Source of the DNA: Sulfurovum sp. TSL6
GTDB taxonomy: Bacteria > Campylobacterota > Campylobacteria > Campylobacterales > Sulfurovaceae
Length of the DNA: 64,000 nt
NCBI RefSeq assembly: GCF_019972115.1
Contig: NZ_BPFJ01000001.1
Span: forward strand, 248,001 to 312,000
Direction of reading: 5' to 3'
In this document: piece by piece, positions 26,705 to 35,407 of the stretch
How the letters are laid out: each line of letters opens with the position of its first letter
Numbering within the stretch: the first letter of the stretch is position 1
The notes under the pieces: generated by a model
Seen by the model: only the letters and a program-made list of their open reading frames with translations
The model's database searches: none
What the model was told of the DNA's origin: nothing
Program-made: the position numbers and the translations under genes

Positions 26705-27301
26705 TTATTTAACAATTCCATGGAATTGTTCATAAACTCTTTTGACATATTTTGGTTTAAGACCTGTCGTTTTGATCTCTGCCAATTCTTCTTTAAGATG
26801 CTCTTTTGTAATTGCGATGAGATTTTCCCATCTTTTCACCAAAAAGTTTCTTACATCTGCTTCAAAGTCACCGTTATAATCAGGGTATGCAGTATTTAAT
26901 TTTTCTACAACATCATTAAACTCTGTTTCTTTGATCAGCTCTAATTGTTCTTTTGGATGCGTTTTTTCGACTTCTACAAGGTGTGCCCAACCTATTTCCA
27001 ATATAGTTTGTAGTTCTTGAGCATAATCTCTCTCTTCATTTGGAAACTTTTGGATCAATGCTGCAGCGATATCTTTGAGTGCATTGGCATTTACGATTTC
27101 TAACTCTTCTTCAAAAGCTTTTAATCCCTCTTCATACTCTGCTGCATCTTCATACATTTTTGCAATTTCAGCATTTTTACTATTATCTCTAGTATTTTTT
27201 GTAGGAGCAGAATTATTTTCTTCTCCCTCTGCCTCTGCATGAGCGGCTTTAAGTTCTTCCATTTGTAATTCTAAATAACGCTTTGTTTTCTGTTCAGCCA
27301 T
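26705..27301 (-). CDS. Coiled-coil hypothetical protein
   Basis: This 198-residue, highly charged, almost entirely helical protein is rich in Glu, Lys and Ala. A polar low-complexity stretch lies at 25-45 (EGEENNSAPTKNTRDNSK), and there are two related helical blocks, each with W in IGWAHLVEVEKTHPKEQLELI and VKRWENLIAITKEHLKEEL. These look like an internal duplication. No signal peptide or catalytic motif is seen. The ribosome site is weak. A perfect 12-base inverted repeat lies 42 bases upstream of its start. Confidence 0.5.
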   Translation of the reverse strand: MAEQKTKRYLELQMEELKAAHAEAEGEENNSAPTKNTRDNSKNAEIAKMYEDAAEYEEGLKAFEEELEIVNANALKDIAAALIQKFPNEERDYAQELQTILEIGWAHLVEVEKTHPKEQLELIKETEFNDVVEKLNTAYPDYNGDFEADVRNFLVKRWENLIAITKEHLKEELAEIKTTGLKPKYVKRVYEQFHGIVK

Positions 27302-27342
27302 AGTATCAATACCCCAAAATGATTTTTTTGTATTCTAGCATT

Positions 27343-27369
27343 AGTTGTTTAATTACAAATTAAACAACT
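27343..27369. promoter_or_regulatory. Perfect inverted repeat upstream of coiled-coil gene
   Basis: AGTTGTTTAATT and AATTAAACAACT, twelve perfect bases each, are separated by three bases. The site lies in the divergent region between 27301 (minus) and 27536 (plus). A further inverted pair, CTTGATAC at 27432-27439 and GTATCAAG at 27461-27468, lies nearby. Both could be operators. Confidence 0.45.
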
Positions 27370-27535
27370 CACCTTGGAAATCAAATAAACAAAGGGGTGA
27401 AAGAGCTATACATTGACTCACTTAGGCGATCCTTGATACACTCAAAAGTAAGTTAAATACGTATCAAGTATACATATTTAATAAACAGTAGAGAAAAAAA
27501 TGATAAAATACACAAAAAAATAAAAGGAAGATATC

Positions 27536-27811
27536 ATGTCTCATACACTCATTCACAATGAAGACGAATGTAAATATGAATACCATATAGATGGCTATGT
27601 AGCCTATATTACTTATGAGGATCAAAATGGAAACATGCATTTAACAGAGACCCAAGTACCTAAAGAGTTAGCTGGAAAAGGTCTTGCTAGAATGCTTTTG
27701 GAAGATGTACTGCAAGAGATACAAAAAGAAAATAAAAAAGCTGTAGCTAAGTGCTCATATATAGTAAAGTATCAGGAAAAAAATCCAGAAAAAGACGATG
27801 TATTTGCATAG
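27536..27811 (+). CDS. GNAT-like N-acetyltransferase (YjdJ/NAT_SF_1 type)
   Basis: This 91-residue minimal GNAT domain has a YHIDGYVAYITYEDQNGNMH strand pair and LTETQVPKELAGKGLARMLL, in which the acetyl-CoA binding loop reads ELAGKGLA. It ends AVAKCSYIVKYQEKNP, the usual C-terminal CSYI.YI segment of this family. Its substrate is not known. AAGGAAGATATC gives the ribosome site, and a hairpin follows the stop directly. Confidence 0.8.
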   Translation: MSHTLIHNEDECKYEYHIDGYVAYITYEDQNGNMHLTETQVPKELAGKGLARMLLEDVLQEIQKENKKAVAKCSYIVKYQEKNPEKDDVFA

Positions 27812-27818
27812 ATTTACA

Positions 27819-27856
27819 CAATGATCAGGTCTAAATCTCCTTAGACTTGATCATTG
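27819..27856 (+). terminator. Terminator hairpin after GNAT gene
   Basis: CAATGATCAGGTCTAA and TTAGACTTGATCATTG pair in 15 of 16 positions around a short loop, eight bases after the GNAT stop. No long T-run follows, so termination may be partial. Confidence 0.6.
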
Positions 27857-27900
27857 ATCCATGCTTTTCTCTATTATATTACTCCATTTATCAGATCTCA

Positions 27901-28002
27901 TTAACAACCGCAACATCCACACTTGAATCTTTTTATTATAGCTCTTTTATCACATAATAAGAGATACAATTGCTTCGTATTAAATGAGAAGCGTATAGCC
28001 AT
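27901..28002 (-). CDS. Possible tiny Cys-rich ORF
   Basis: A 33-residue frame reads MAIRFSFNTKQLYLLL and ends KRFKCGCCGC. It lies in a 545-base gap with no other gene. The terminal CGCCGC resembles the Cys-rich tails of other small proteins here (genes at 41174 and 41990). No good ribosome site is seen, so it could be a gene remnant or chance. Confidence 0.2.
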   Translation of the reverse strand: MAIRFSFNTKQLYLLLCDKRAIIKRFKCGCCGC

Positions 28003-28069
28003 AAAACGACGCAGATATCTCTATTATCATTATATCATGTATGATTTTATCTCTTTCTCAACGTAACCG

Positions 28070-28125
28070 CTGCAACATATGGTAACGAATTGACTAACAC
28101 CTGCATCATATGGTAACTATTTTAC
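28070..28125. promoter_or_regulatory. Tandem 25-base direct repeats upstream of first oxidoreductase operon
   Basis: CTGCAACATATGGTAACGAA at 28070 and CTGCATCATATGGTAACTAT at 28101 are the same motif, 31 bases apart (about three helical turns), about 235-290 bases before the first gene of the operon. The spacing puts both on one DNA face, as for a dimeric regulator. Confidence 0.4.
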
Positions 28126-28264
28126 TCCTGAATAGGGTTTAATATGGGTCTTGTCTTCTATATTTAAATTATATTCGATACTATTAGACACAAATTCATG
28201 TTTTTCAAAGAACAGATCGTACATAGTACTTTCTATTTGATAAACTTTATATCTACTGATAATG

Positions 28265-28322
28265 AATTTTAAATGTTTAATACACTGGAATTTAAAAATG
28301 TTTAATACACTTTTAGTGTATT
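28265..28322 (+). promoter_or_regulatory. Repeats and hairpin in the leader of the first oxidoreductase operon
   Basis: The motif TGTTTAATACACT occurs twice, each time after an AATTT/AAA tract (28265-28286 and 28289-28311, period about 25). The second copy also pairs with AGTGTATT to form an eight-base hairpin at 28304-28322 with a three-base loop. This lies 24 bases before the AAGGAG ribosome site, so it could act on DNA (operator) or RNA (leader hairpin). Confidence 0.45.
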
Positions 28323-28357
28323 TTTCGAAACTTTTTCATACATATAAGGAGTCAACA

Positions 28358-29071
28358 ATGACGAAAAGAGTAACAGAAGGTCCTGCTGGGTATATGCCAC
28401 AGTCGGCACCGGAGATGGGGGTAGAGCTTGCACCAGAAGGTTCAGCTTTACTTTATGGTGATGTTGTCACACCTGAAGAGGCAATGAGAGATGCTGCAAA
28501 AGCATTACTCACAAGGGACAACCCAACAATCTTCCCTGGTCCTCAAGTTCTATGGGACTGGAAAGATGATGTTGCAGATAAAGCAGCAGCAATTTTAGAT
28601 CTTGCATCTGAGATTCCAAACTGTAAAATCATTCCAATGCCAGATTACAGACCAAAATATCCAAAAATCGATGTGAAGGCTGAAATCAATCCAAATCACC
28701 CAAATCTAACGATCTTAGACAACAGAATCAAAGCATGTGTTTTTGTTGGTGTACATTGTCACTACGCTAACCTTTCACTTAGAATGATTCGTGCTGGTAC
28801 TGATTGTTACACAACTGCATTATGTGCTTATATGGGACATGAAGAAGCAATGGCATCAATTAGAGATCTACATGCATCAGACATTCAAAAGTTCAAAGAG
28901 ATCGTAATTGAAGAAAGAAACAAATTAGGAATTGAGTGGGAAACTACTCTACCACCTGAAAATCCATCTTTACAAAAAGAAGATTACAGTACATTATCAC
29001 CGGCTGATTATGGCGAGTATAGAAGTCTCATCATGACCAAAAAAGGTGAGCACGTTACTGAAGTCGAATAA
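28358..29071 (+). CDS. 2-oxoacid:ferredoxin oxidoreductase, fifth (E) subunit, copy 1
   Basis: This protein of about 237 residues belongs to the family named CO dehydrogenase beta-subunit-like, known as the extra subunit of five-subunit pyruvate or 2-oxoglutarate oxidoreductases in Aquificales. I set the start at ATG 28358, which has AAGGAG upstream; a longer frame from 28262 crosses the leader repeats. Conserved blocks shared with the copy at 49695 are TIFPGPQVL, DYRPKYPKID, EINPNHPNLTI and GVHCHYANL, the last with Cys and His that could bind metal. It has a C-terminal extension of about 40 residues that copy 2 lacks. It is first in an operon of five with 12-base gaps. Confidence 0.8.
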   Translation: MTKRVTEGPAGYMPQSAPEMGVELAPEGSALLYGDVVTPEEAMRDAAKALLTRDNPTIFPGPQVLWDWKDDVADKAAAILDLASEIPNCKIIPMPDYRPKYPKIDVKAEINPNHPNLTILDNRIKACVFVGVHCHYANLSLRMIRAGTDCYTTALCAYMGHEEAMASIRDLHASDIQKFKEIVIEERNKLGIEWETTLPPENPSLQKEDYSTLSPADYGEYRSLIMTKKGEHVTEVE

Positions 29072-29083
29072 AGGAGAAAATCA

Positions 29084-30268
29084 ATGGATGCAAGTCAAAG
29101 ACCACAATTAGATAAGAAAAAAGCAGATATAAATTATATACTTAAAGAGGCTCCGAGAGAGCAGCACTTTATTACAGGTGCGCAGGCAATGGCGGAAGCT
29201 GTTAAAAGAGCAAACGTAGATATGGCGATTGCGTATCCTATTACACCACAATCAGAGGTAATGCACCTTGTTGGTGATATTTATGCGCAAGGTCACATTA
29301 AAGAGTACTATAGAGCTGAAGAAGAGCTTGGTACTATGTCAGCTATCGCTGGTGCTGCAAGAGCAGGTGTTCGTCTATTTACAGCAACATCAGGACCAGG
29401 ACTTCTTAGAGGTCTAGAAGCGATCGTATCATGGTCAGGACATAGAGTTCCAGCTGTACTTGGTATCTTAACTCGTGTTGTAAATGCGCCGTTATCAATC
29501 CAGCCAGATAATATCGAAATGGCATACATGATGCACTGTGGTGCTGTAATGCTTCATGCTGAAAATCAGCAAGATACATTTGACTACACATTGGCAGCAT
29601 TTGCTATTACAGAAAAAGTTGATGTTTATATTCCAGTAGCTGTTGCAACAGAAGGTTTCTTCGTAACACACGCTAAGGGTTATGTTGATATGACAGCTGA
29701 CGATATTTGTCTAAATGACTTTGATCCAGTTGCAGCGCCAGTTCCAGCTATGGATAATGAAACTCCACCAGCTAGAATCCAGCGTGATGCTCCAGTTCAA
29801 AAGTCAAACTTCATGTCTTACTTGATTCACTCAGTATGGCAGCAAGAGATCTGGGATTCAAACAAGCGTGCGATGAAATATATCTATGAGTACCTTGGTG
29901 GACCAATCGAAGTTCAAAACCCTGAAGCAGATGTATTTGTTCTTGGTTCTGGTTGTGCAGCAGCACAATGTAGAGAAGCGCACAGATATGCTCAAGAAGA
30001 TGGACTAAGTGTTGGTTTCGTTAAAGTAAAAGCGATCAGACCATTCCCAACTCAAGAGATCAGAGATGCATTGAAAAATGCTAAAGCAGTAATCGTTCCT
30101 GAACACAACATTATTGGTTGGTTATGTAAAGAAGTTAAAGCAGCTATTCCAAATGGTGGAATCGTTGTAGAGGGTCCAAGAGTATATGGTGGTATGACAC
30201 TTCCAGTGGAATTGATCATGAAAGAAATTCATACTGCTCTTGGCCTAGAGTATGATCTAAAACTATAA
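29084..30268 (+). CDS. porA: 2-oxoacid:ferredoxin oxidoreductase alpha subunit, copy 1
   Basis: This 394-residue alpha chain carries the pyrimidine-binding and transketolase-C-like domains. It shows the substrate motif AYPITPQSE near residue 50, EEELGTMSAIAGAARAG near 87, TSGPGLLRG near 106 and, in the C-terminal part, VKVKAIRPFP. The enzyme joins CO2 to acetyl-CoA or succinyl-CoA with reduced ferredoxin (or runs in reverse). The sequence alone does not tell me whether the substrate is pyruvate or 2-oxoglutarate. It is the second gene of an E-alpha-beta-gamma-delta operon. Confidence 0.85.
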   Translation: MDASQRPQLDKKKADINYILKEAPREQHFITGAQAMAEAVKRANVDMAIAYPITPQSEVMHLVGDIYAQGHIKEYYRAEEELGTMSAIAGAARAGVRLFTATSGPGLLRGLEAIVSWSGHRVPAVLGILTRVVNAPLSIQPDNIEMAYMMHCGAVMLHAENQQDTFDYTLAAFAITEKVDVYIPVAVATEGFFVTHAKGYVDMTADDICLNDFDPVAAPVPAMDNETPPARIQRDAPVQKSNFMSYLIHSVWQQEIWDSNKRAMKYIYEYLGGPIEVQNPEADVFVLGSGCAAAQCREAHRYAQEDGLSVGFVKVKAIRPFPTQEIRDALKNAKAVIVPEHNIIGWLCKEVKAAIPNGGIVVEGPRVYGGMTLPVELIMKEIHTALGLEYDLKL

Positions 30269-30280
30269 GAAAGGTATAAA

Positions 30281-31177
30281 ATGAGCTTAAAATATATAAC
30301 TCCAGCAGAGAGATTTAAAAAATATTTACCAAAAGATTATGTAGAGTTAGTTGACTACGGTCCGTTTGGAAAGACTCAAGATGAAGCTGGTCCAGGTAAC
30401 ATGGGACAGTTTAAAGAGTTAATGGAAGAACACCCAATGTGTTCTGGTTGTTGGATGGCGTATTACATCAGATTGATCTTCGCTTCACTTCCACAACCTG
30501 AAGAGACTGTAACATTAGGTACAGCTGGATGTGGTCGTTTGGCTATTTCTCAAGCAGCTGTTCCATTTATCTATGGTAACTATGGTGACCAAAATGCTAT
30601 GGCTTCTGGTCTTACACGTGCATTTAGACTACGTTTCCCAGATAAACATAAAGACGTTATCACTATCGCTGGTGACGGTGGTACTATGGATATCGGTTTC
30701 TCTATGACTATGCACTCATGGATCCGTGGTGAAAAATTCACAACGATCATGCTTGATAACGAAGTTTACGGAAACACTGGTGGTCAAGAGTCTGGTATGT
30801 CTCCTAAGGGTGCTATCCTTAAGATGGCTCCACTAGGTAAAAAAGGTGAGAAAATGCCTGCAACTGATTTAGCAAAAGCTGCTGGTTGTGTGTATACTGT
30901 TAGAATGTCTCCAACGAACATCAAAAAAGCTGCAAAAATCATCAGAAGAGCGATCTTTGTTGCTAGAGAAGTTGGACCAACGTTTATTCACGCGTATACT
31001 TCATGTAACATTGAGTACTCTATTCCTACTGAAGATGTATTTGCGGATGCAAAAGAGAAAGAGAAAACAAGATTCCAGTTTGAAGAGTACATGACTGATG
31101 AAGCTAAAGCTGTAATCGAACGTGTAGAAGCTGAAGAAAAAGCGGCTAAAAGAGCAAAAAAAGCAGAGGTGGTTTAA
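30281..31177 (+). CDS. porB: 2-oxoacid:ferredoxin oxidoreductase beta subunit (TPP-binding), copy 1
   Basis: This 298-residue thiamine-diphosphate subunit has four candidate 4Fe-4S cysteines: C-SGC in HPMCSGCWMAYYIR near 50, one in TAGCGRLAIS near 83 and one in YTSCNIEYS near 239. The TPP motif is GDGGTMDIGFS near 127 followed by DNEVYGNTGGQESG. The position after CXXC is Trp (CSGCW), where typical members have Gly. The C-terminus is a Lys/Ala/Glu-rich tail. The gene starts 12 bases after alpha. Confidence 0.87.
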   Translation: MSLKYITPAERFKKYLPKDYVELVDYGPFGKTQDEAGPGNMGQFKELMEEHPMCSGCWMAYYIRLIFASLPQPEETVTLGTAGCGRLAISQAAVPFIYGNYGDQNAMASGLTRAFRLRFPDKHKDVITIAGDGGTMDIGFSMTMHSWIRGEKFTTIMLDNEVYGNTGGQESGMSPKGAILKMAPLGKKGEKMPATDLAKAAGCVYTVRMSPTNIKKAAKIIRRAIFVAREVGPTFIHAYTSCNIEYSIPTEDVFADAKEKEKTRFQFEEYMTDEAKAVIERVEAEEKAAKRAKKAEVV

Positions 31178-31178
31178 T

Positions 31179-31889
31179 ATGGCTGAGCAAAAGAAAAGAG
31201 AACGATATAATATTAGAATCTCAGGACTAGGTGGGCAGGGTGTTGTAACTACTGCTCACATCCTTGGTTCTACTATGGATAACGCAGGTAAATATGCATC
31301 ATTGGTACCATTCTTTGGTTCTGAAAAAAGAATGGCACCTGTTGAAGCATATGTACGTGCTTCTAATCAACCGATTTATGAAGTGGGTGAAGTTGTTTAC
31401 CCTGACATTATTATGATCTACCACTCACAAGTTGTTACACATGGTAAATCATATACAATGCCTTTCTATACTGGCCTAAAGCCGAACAGTTTGATCATTA
31501 TCAATACTGATTTTGATGTTCTTACTGAAGACGATATTACCGTTCTTGAAGAGCTAAATGCAACTGTTGTACAATTTGATGCAACAGCATTGGCACTAAA
31601 AATTGCAGGTACTGAACTTGCAACGAATATGGCAATGATGGGTATGCTTCTTGGTCTTACAAAACTTGTAACAACTGAAAACATTGAAGCAGCGGTAAGA
31701 GAAAGATTCTTGGGAACTTCATTCGTTTCTTCTGGTGGTACAGCTATGCTGGATTCTGCTATTGAGAAAAAGTTTAAGAAAAAAGAACAATTACTTGAAG
31801 CGAATATGAACGTTATCAATAAAACTTTTGAGATGGCTGACTCTGTAGATATCAGTGGATCTGAACTAATTGTCAGATTTGACATATAA
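31179..31889 (+). CDS. porG: 2-oxoacid:ferredoxin oxidoreductase gamma subunit, copy 1
   Basis: This 236-residue gamma chain has the family's N-terminal SGLGGQGVVTTAHILG near residue 14, then FFGSEKRMAPVEAYVR and a conserved TELATNMAMMGMLLG near 142. The gamma subunit packs against alpha and helps bind coenzyme A. The start lies one base after the beta stop. It is more distant from copy 2 in the C-terminal 30 residues than in the N-terminal half. Confidence 0.85.
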   Translation: MAEQKKRERYNIRISGLGGQGVVTTAHILGSTMDNAGKYASLVPFFGSEKRMAPVEAYVRASNQPIYEVGEVVYPDIIMIYHSQVVTHGKSYTMPFYTGLKPNSLIIINTDFDVLTEDDITVLEELNATVVQFDATALALKIAGTELATNMAMMGMLLGLTKLVTTENIEAAVRERFLGTSFVSSGGTAMLDSAIEKKFKKKEQLLEANMNVINKTFEMADSVDISGSELIVRFDI

Positions 31890-31901
31890 GGAAGGAATTA
31901 A

Positions 31902-32126
31902 ATGTATTATGTAGCAAAAGTAGACGCAGACAAGTGTGCTGAATATAAATGTAACACGTGTACTTTATATTGTCCAGAAGCGAATACGCTTATGTTCGAT
32001 AAAGAAGGTAACACATCTTGGGTAGATGAAGATAGATGTAAAGGGTGTGCACTTTGTGTATACGTTTGTTCTGACATGCTTGATCGTAATTGTATTACAA
32101 TGGAAATGGCTGGTCACGAAGAGTAA
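31902..32126 (+). CDS. porD: Ferredoxin-like delta subunit of 2-oxoacid oxidoreductase, copy 1
   Basis: This 74-residue protein has two 4Fe-4S motifs: C12-X4-C17-X2-C20-X3-C24-P and C46-X2-C49-X2-C52-X3-C56. The first motif has four residues where CX2C is usual. It carries electrons between the TPP site and external ferredoxin. The protein is identical, residue for residue, to the product at 49427, while the DNA differs at about a dozen silent sites. It is last in the operon, and a terminator follows 14 bases later. Confidence 0.88.
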   Translation: MYYVAKVDADKCAEYKCNTCTLYCPEANTLMFDKEGNTSWVDEDRCKGCALCVYVCSDMLDRNCITMEMAGHEE

Positions 32127-32139
32127 GCTCTTCAAGCCA

Positions 32140-32161
32140 TAGTCACCCTCTTGGGTGACTA
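32140..32161 (+). terminator. Terminator of first oxidoreductase operon
   Basis: TAGTCACCC and GGGTGACTA pair perfectly around TCTT. The remaining 280 bases to trigger factor are AT-rich and hold no gene; they should include the tig promoter. Confidence 0.7.
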
Positions 32162-32443
32162 AGCTAAATGATCTCTCTTATCATCTAGCAATAGTATTAA
32201 TCCAAACCTTCATATAACAAATTTTAAACCGTAAAATCAAAATATTTTAATAGCTTGAAATGATAAATTTCAACACACTTGTATGATTAGCATGACTAAC
32301 TTATAACATTATAGAAGCTTTTTTTCTTTTGCCATATAGAGGTTTTATGCATATTTTACACCGCTATTCAGTGGCTCAATGCCCTCAATGTTAATTTTAG
32401 ACAATAATGCTAAAATTACGCAATTAAAACCGAAAGGATTGTA

Positions 32444-33700
32444 GTGAAAGTTACAGTAGAAAAAGTAGATGATATAAACTACATTATAAGTGGTACAGTT
32501 GAGAACAGTGTGATTGAAGACAAGGTTGCTAAACTTAAAGAAGAAGCAGCCAAAAAGCCCAATGATGAAAAGTCTACAGATGAAAATATTGAACAGGATG
32601 CAGCAGGACAAGTCTTTCAAGACTTTATCAGTGCTGGAATTAAAGAAGGTAATTTAAATGTTGAAAATCTTTTGGGGCAACCTGGGCTTAAAAAATATGA
32701 GCAACAAGATGATTCCATTTACTTTGAAGTAGAAGTAGCGGTGAGCCCTGAAATCGATGTAGACATTGATTACAAGGATATCGCACCGACTTACACAAAA
32801 CCTACGGCAAGCCCTGAAGCTGTAGAAGCTAAACTTGCAGAATTCGCTCAAAAACAAGCACCATTTACCAAGCTAGATGAACCAAAGCCTATTGAAAATG
32901 GTGATGTTGCTGTGATCGATTTTACAGGGTATATTAATGGTAAACCTTTTGAAGGCGGTAGTGCAGAGAAGTTTAATATTCAAGTGGGTTCCAACAAGTT
33001 TATTCCAGGATTTGAAGAGCAGCTTGTAGGTATGGAATACGGCGAAGAAAGAGATGTTATCGTCACCTTTCCAAAAGATTATTCAGCAGATGATTTAGCG
33101 GGTAAAGAAGCTAAATTTGTTGTAAAACTGCATGAAATTCAGGAGCAAAAACCAGAGACGATAGATGATGCTTTTGCAAAAAAAGTATTAAATAATGAAA
33201 CAGCAACAGTTGAGACACTGAAGAAACAATTTGCAGAACAAACCACTGCTGAAGAACTGTCACAAATTTATATGCGTGAACTTAAGCCAAAAATTGTTGA
33301 AGCTTTACTTGAAAAATTTGATTTCACCTTACCTAATAACATCGTAGAACAAGAGATCGATGCAAAAGTCCGTGAAAAGACAAGAGGATTCAGTGAAGAG
33401 CAACATAAAGCGTATATGGAGGACAAGGGTAAATTTAAAGAGCTTAGAGAATCTGTACGTGATGAAGCAAGAAAAAGTATCAAGTTGGCGCTTATAGTTG
33501 AAGCCTTAGCTAAAAAAGAGGGTATTGATGTACATGAACAAGAGGTCATTGCTGCACTAGGATACCAAGCTACGATGACAGGTCAAGATCCACAGGCATT
33601 ATTAAAGTACTACCAAGATAACAACTTGATGACATCAGCGAAAATGGGACTCACAGAAGATAAACTGTTTGGGCATATACTTGGGTTTCATAAAGCATAA
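32444..33700 (+). CDS. tig: Trigger factor, ribosome-bound chaperone and prolyl isomerase
   Basis: This 418-residue protein has the three expected parts: a ribosome-binding N-domain (about 1-130), an FKBP-type isomerase domain from NGDVAVIDFTGYINGKPFEG (about 148-235), and a helical C-domain ending at about 410. The start is GTG 32444 with AAAGGA seven bases upstream. The usual ribosome-contact GFRxGKxP loop of the N-domain is not evident; in its place lies an acidic stretch, EAAKKPNDEKSTDENIEQD (about 34-52). It folds nascent chains at the ribosome exit. In many bacteria tig is followed by clpP; here an LRR gene follows after 17 bases. Confidence 0.9.
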   Translation: MKVTVEKVDDINYIISGTVENSVIEDKVAKLKEEAAKKPNDEKSTDENIEQDAAGQVFQDFISAGIKEGNLNVENLLGQPGLKKYEQQDDSIYFEVEVAVSPEIDVDIDYKDIAPTYTKPTASPEAVEAKLAEFAQKQAPFTKLDEPKPIENGDVAVIDFTGYINGKPFEGGSAEKFNIQVGSNKFIPGFEEQLVGMEYGEERDVIVTFPKDYSADDLAGKEAKFVVKLHEIQEQKPETIDDAFAKKVLNNETATVETLKKQFAEQTTAEELSQIYMRELKPKIVEALLEKFDFTLPNNIVEQEIDAKVREKTRGFSEEQHKAYMEDKGKFKELRESVRDEARKSIKLALIVEALAKKEGIDVHEQEVIAALGYQATMTGQDPQALLKYYQDNNLMTSAKMGLTEDKLFGHILGFHKA

Positions 33701-33717
33701 GTAAGCCTTGGTCAGTG

Positions 33718-34383
33718 ATGCATAAAACAGATGATATATGGATTCAAACACTGTGGGATTGGGCAGATGCAAACGCTGTTTCCGATCTACAGTGGATTGA
33801 ACATGATTCATATTTAAAAGGTGGTTATTTTAGAGGGTTACCAAGAGACAAAGAAAAGTTACTGAATCTAACCGAACTGAATCTTCTTGGTGCTCAACTC
33901 ACTGCATTACCGGCAGAAATAGGAAACCTGATACATTTAAAGAAGCTTTATCTTTTAGGTAACCAACTCACTGCATTACCAGCAGAAATAGGTAAACTTA
34001 TTCATTTAGAGGAACTTTACGTTCCAGGGAATCAGTTAAAGGCGTTACCAAAGCAAATAGGAGCTCTAAGAAATTTAAAGCTGCTTCTTCTTCAAGAAAA
34101 TCAAATAACAACATTACCAAAAGAGATCGGAGATCTTTTAAGTCTGACGACTTTAGAGCTTGGAGGTAACAAGCTTACATCCCTGCCAGAAGAGATTGGA
34201 AAACTTATAAAGTTGTGTAAATTGACCCTTTGGAAAAATCAGCTTACAAAGCTGCCAGAAGAGATAATACATCTTTTAAACTTAACAGAGTTAGATTGTA
34301 TTTACAATAAACTAGCGTTAACACAAGAACATGTTCAATGGTTAGAGACCTTACTGACCAAAGAGTGTTCAGTGAATGTGTAA
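33718..34383 (+). CDS. Leucine-rich repeat protein
   Basis: This protein of about 221 residues has six LRR units of 23 residues with the pattern LPAEIGNLIHLKKLYLLGNQLTA, running from residue 45 to 200. That is the plant/bacterial-type LRR (LxxLPxEIGxLxxL). An N-terminal Trp-rich segment (TLWDWADANAV) precedes it. It has no signal peptide, so it is probably a cytosolic protein-binding scaffold. The start is ATG 33718, or the GTG one codon earlier. It begins 17 bases after tig and may be read through from it. Confidence 0.8.
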   Translation: MHKTDDIWIQTLWDWADANAVSDLQWIEHDSYLKGGYFRGLPRDKEKLLNLTELNLLGAQLTALPAEIGNLIHLKKLYLLGNQLTALPAEIGKLIHLEELYVPGNQLKALPKQIGALRNLKLLLLQENQITTLPKEIGDLLSLTTLELGGNKLTSLPEEIGKLIKLCKLTLWKNQLTKLPEEIIHLLNLTELDCIYNKLALTQEHVQWLETLLTKECSVNV

Positions 34384-34461
34384 TGTTGTAAAGCTCTATA
34401 CCCGTAAATACACTTGTAGTATAGTTTAGCTATACTCTCGACATTAATAGTAGGAGAGACA

Positions 34462-34866
34462 ATGCCTTATGATTCAGTTGACAGACCTTCCATAGAGAGA
34501 ATGGTACGTGAGTTTTATACTGATGTACTTCAAGATGATATCCTAGGTCCTATCTTCACTAAAGCTCTGGGAGATGATCTGACAAATGGTAAATGGTATG
34601 AACACCTTAACACCCTATATAATTTTTGGATGCAGATGATGACAGGCGAGTCTCCGTATCAGGGACACCCTTTTCCTCCGCATGCATTTATAGGACCGCT
34701 TTACCGTGAAACTTTTGAGCGTTGGTTAGAACTTTTTCACGCGACAGTCTATCGGCTCTTCGTTCCTGAGATCGCCGATAAGTTTTATAAAAAAGCCAAC
34801 ATTCTGGCAGAGCAGTTTATGGACAATCTTGGTATGAATGATGAAGACGAAGATGAAGAGTACTAA
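34462..34866 (+). CDS. Group III truncated hemoglobin
   Basis: This 134-residue globin of the group III (Ctb-like) type shows the B-helix MVREFYTDVLQDDILGPIF, NTLYNFWMQMM, and HPFPPHAFIGPLYRETFERW, which includes the likely proximal His region. Family members bind O2 and NO and protect against nitrosative stress or moderate intracellular oxygen. The acidic tail ends DEDEDEEY. AGTAGGAGAGACA gives a strong ribosome site. It is followed after 55 bases by another small gene. A second globin gene lies at 40338. Confidence 0.88.
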   Translation: MPYDSVDRPSIERMVREFYTDVLQDDILGPIFTKALGDDLTNGKWYEHLNTLYNFWMQMMTGESPYQGHPFPPHAFIGPLYRETFERWLELFHATVYRLFVPEIADKFYKKANILAEQFMDNLGMNDEDEDEEY

Positions 34867-34921
34867 TAAGTATCGATAAAGTGCTTATAAAAGCAAAAGA
34901 GATCATTAAAAAGGAGATACA

Positions 34922-35287
34922 ATGAGTGAACAGGCAAAAATATTAGCAGAGATGCAAGAGATCATTATGACCATTTTAAAAAATGGATCGGCCTCAGAGG
35001 CGGAAGCTAATAGGATCGATGAACTTGAAGCCTTGTTACATGAGCAAAAGTGTTATAAAGAGATCGATCATGAAGAATATGAGTATCAAGGAGAAGAGAT
35101 AGCAGGTCTTTTTGCTACTGACCATTCTATGGAAGCCATAGATAAAATGTGTGAGTGTGAAATTACACCTGATGATTTCTTTGGGTTCATAGCCTATCAT
35201 GATGAAGATGAAGAGTTTACAGAACTGTTTACAGATACCTTTATCGCAGAGGTAGAAAAGGTCTATCAATCAAAGTGTAAATCCTAG
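34922..35287 (+). CDS. Hypothetical acidic protein
   Basis: This 121-residue helical protein is rich in Glu and Asp, with Cys at about 40, 77, 79 and 119 (CYKEIDHEEYEYQG; KMCECEITPDDFFGF). I do not recognise the family. AAAAAGGAGATACA gives a strong ribosome site. It may share a transcript with the upstream globin gene. Confidence 0.55.
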   Translation: MSEQAKILAEMQEIIMTILKNGSASEAEANRIDELEALLHEQKCYKEIDHEEYEYQGEEIAGLFATDHSMEAIDKMCECEITPDDFFGFIAYHDEDEEFTELFTDTFIAEVEKVYQSKCKS

Positions 35288-35407
35288 TAGCAACGGTGTA
35301 AAGCTTATTCAAGCCTTGAAGTCTCTTCATGTTTACACTTTGTTGCATAGAAAAGAGATCTTCATTTTTAAGTTCTCTAGACTGCCCATAAAGAAAGATA
35401 GAAAAAG

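Noticed and set aside
28262-28357. N-terminal extension of the first E subunit from ATG 28262
   Set aside because: The extra 32 codons cross the leader repeats and hairpin, and AAGGAG precedes the internal ATG at 28358, which matches the paralogue start.
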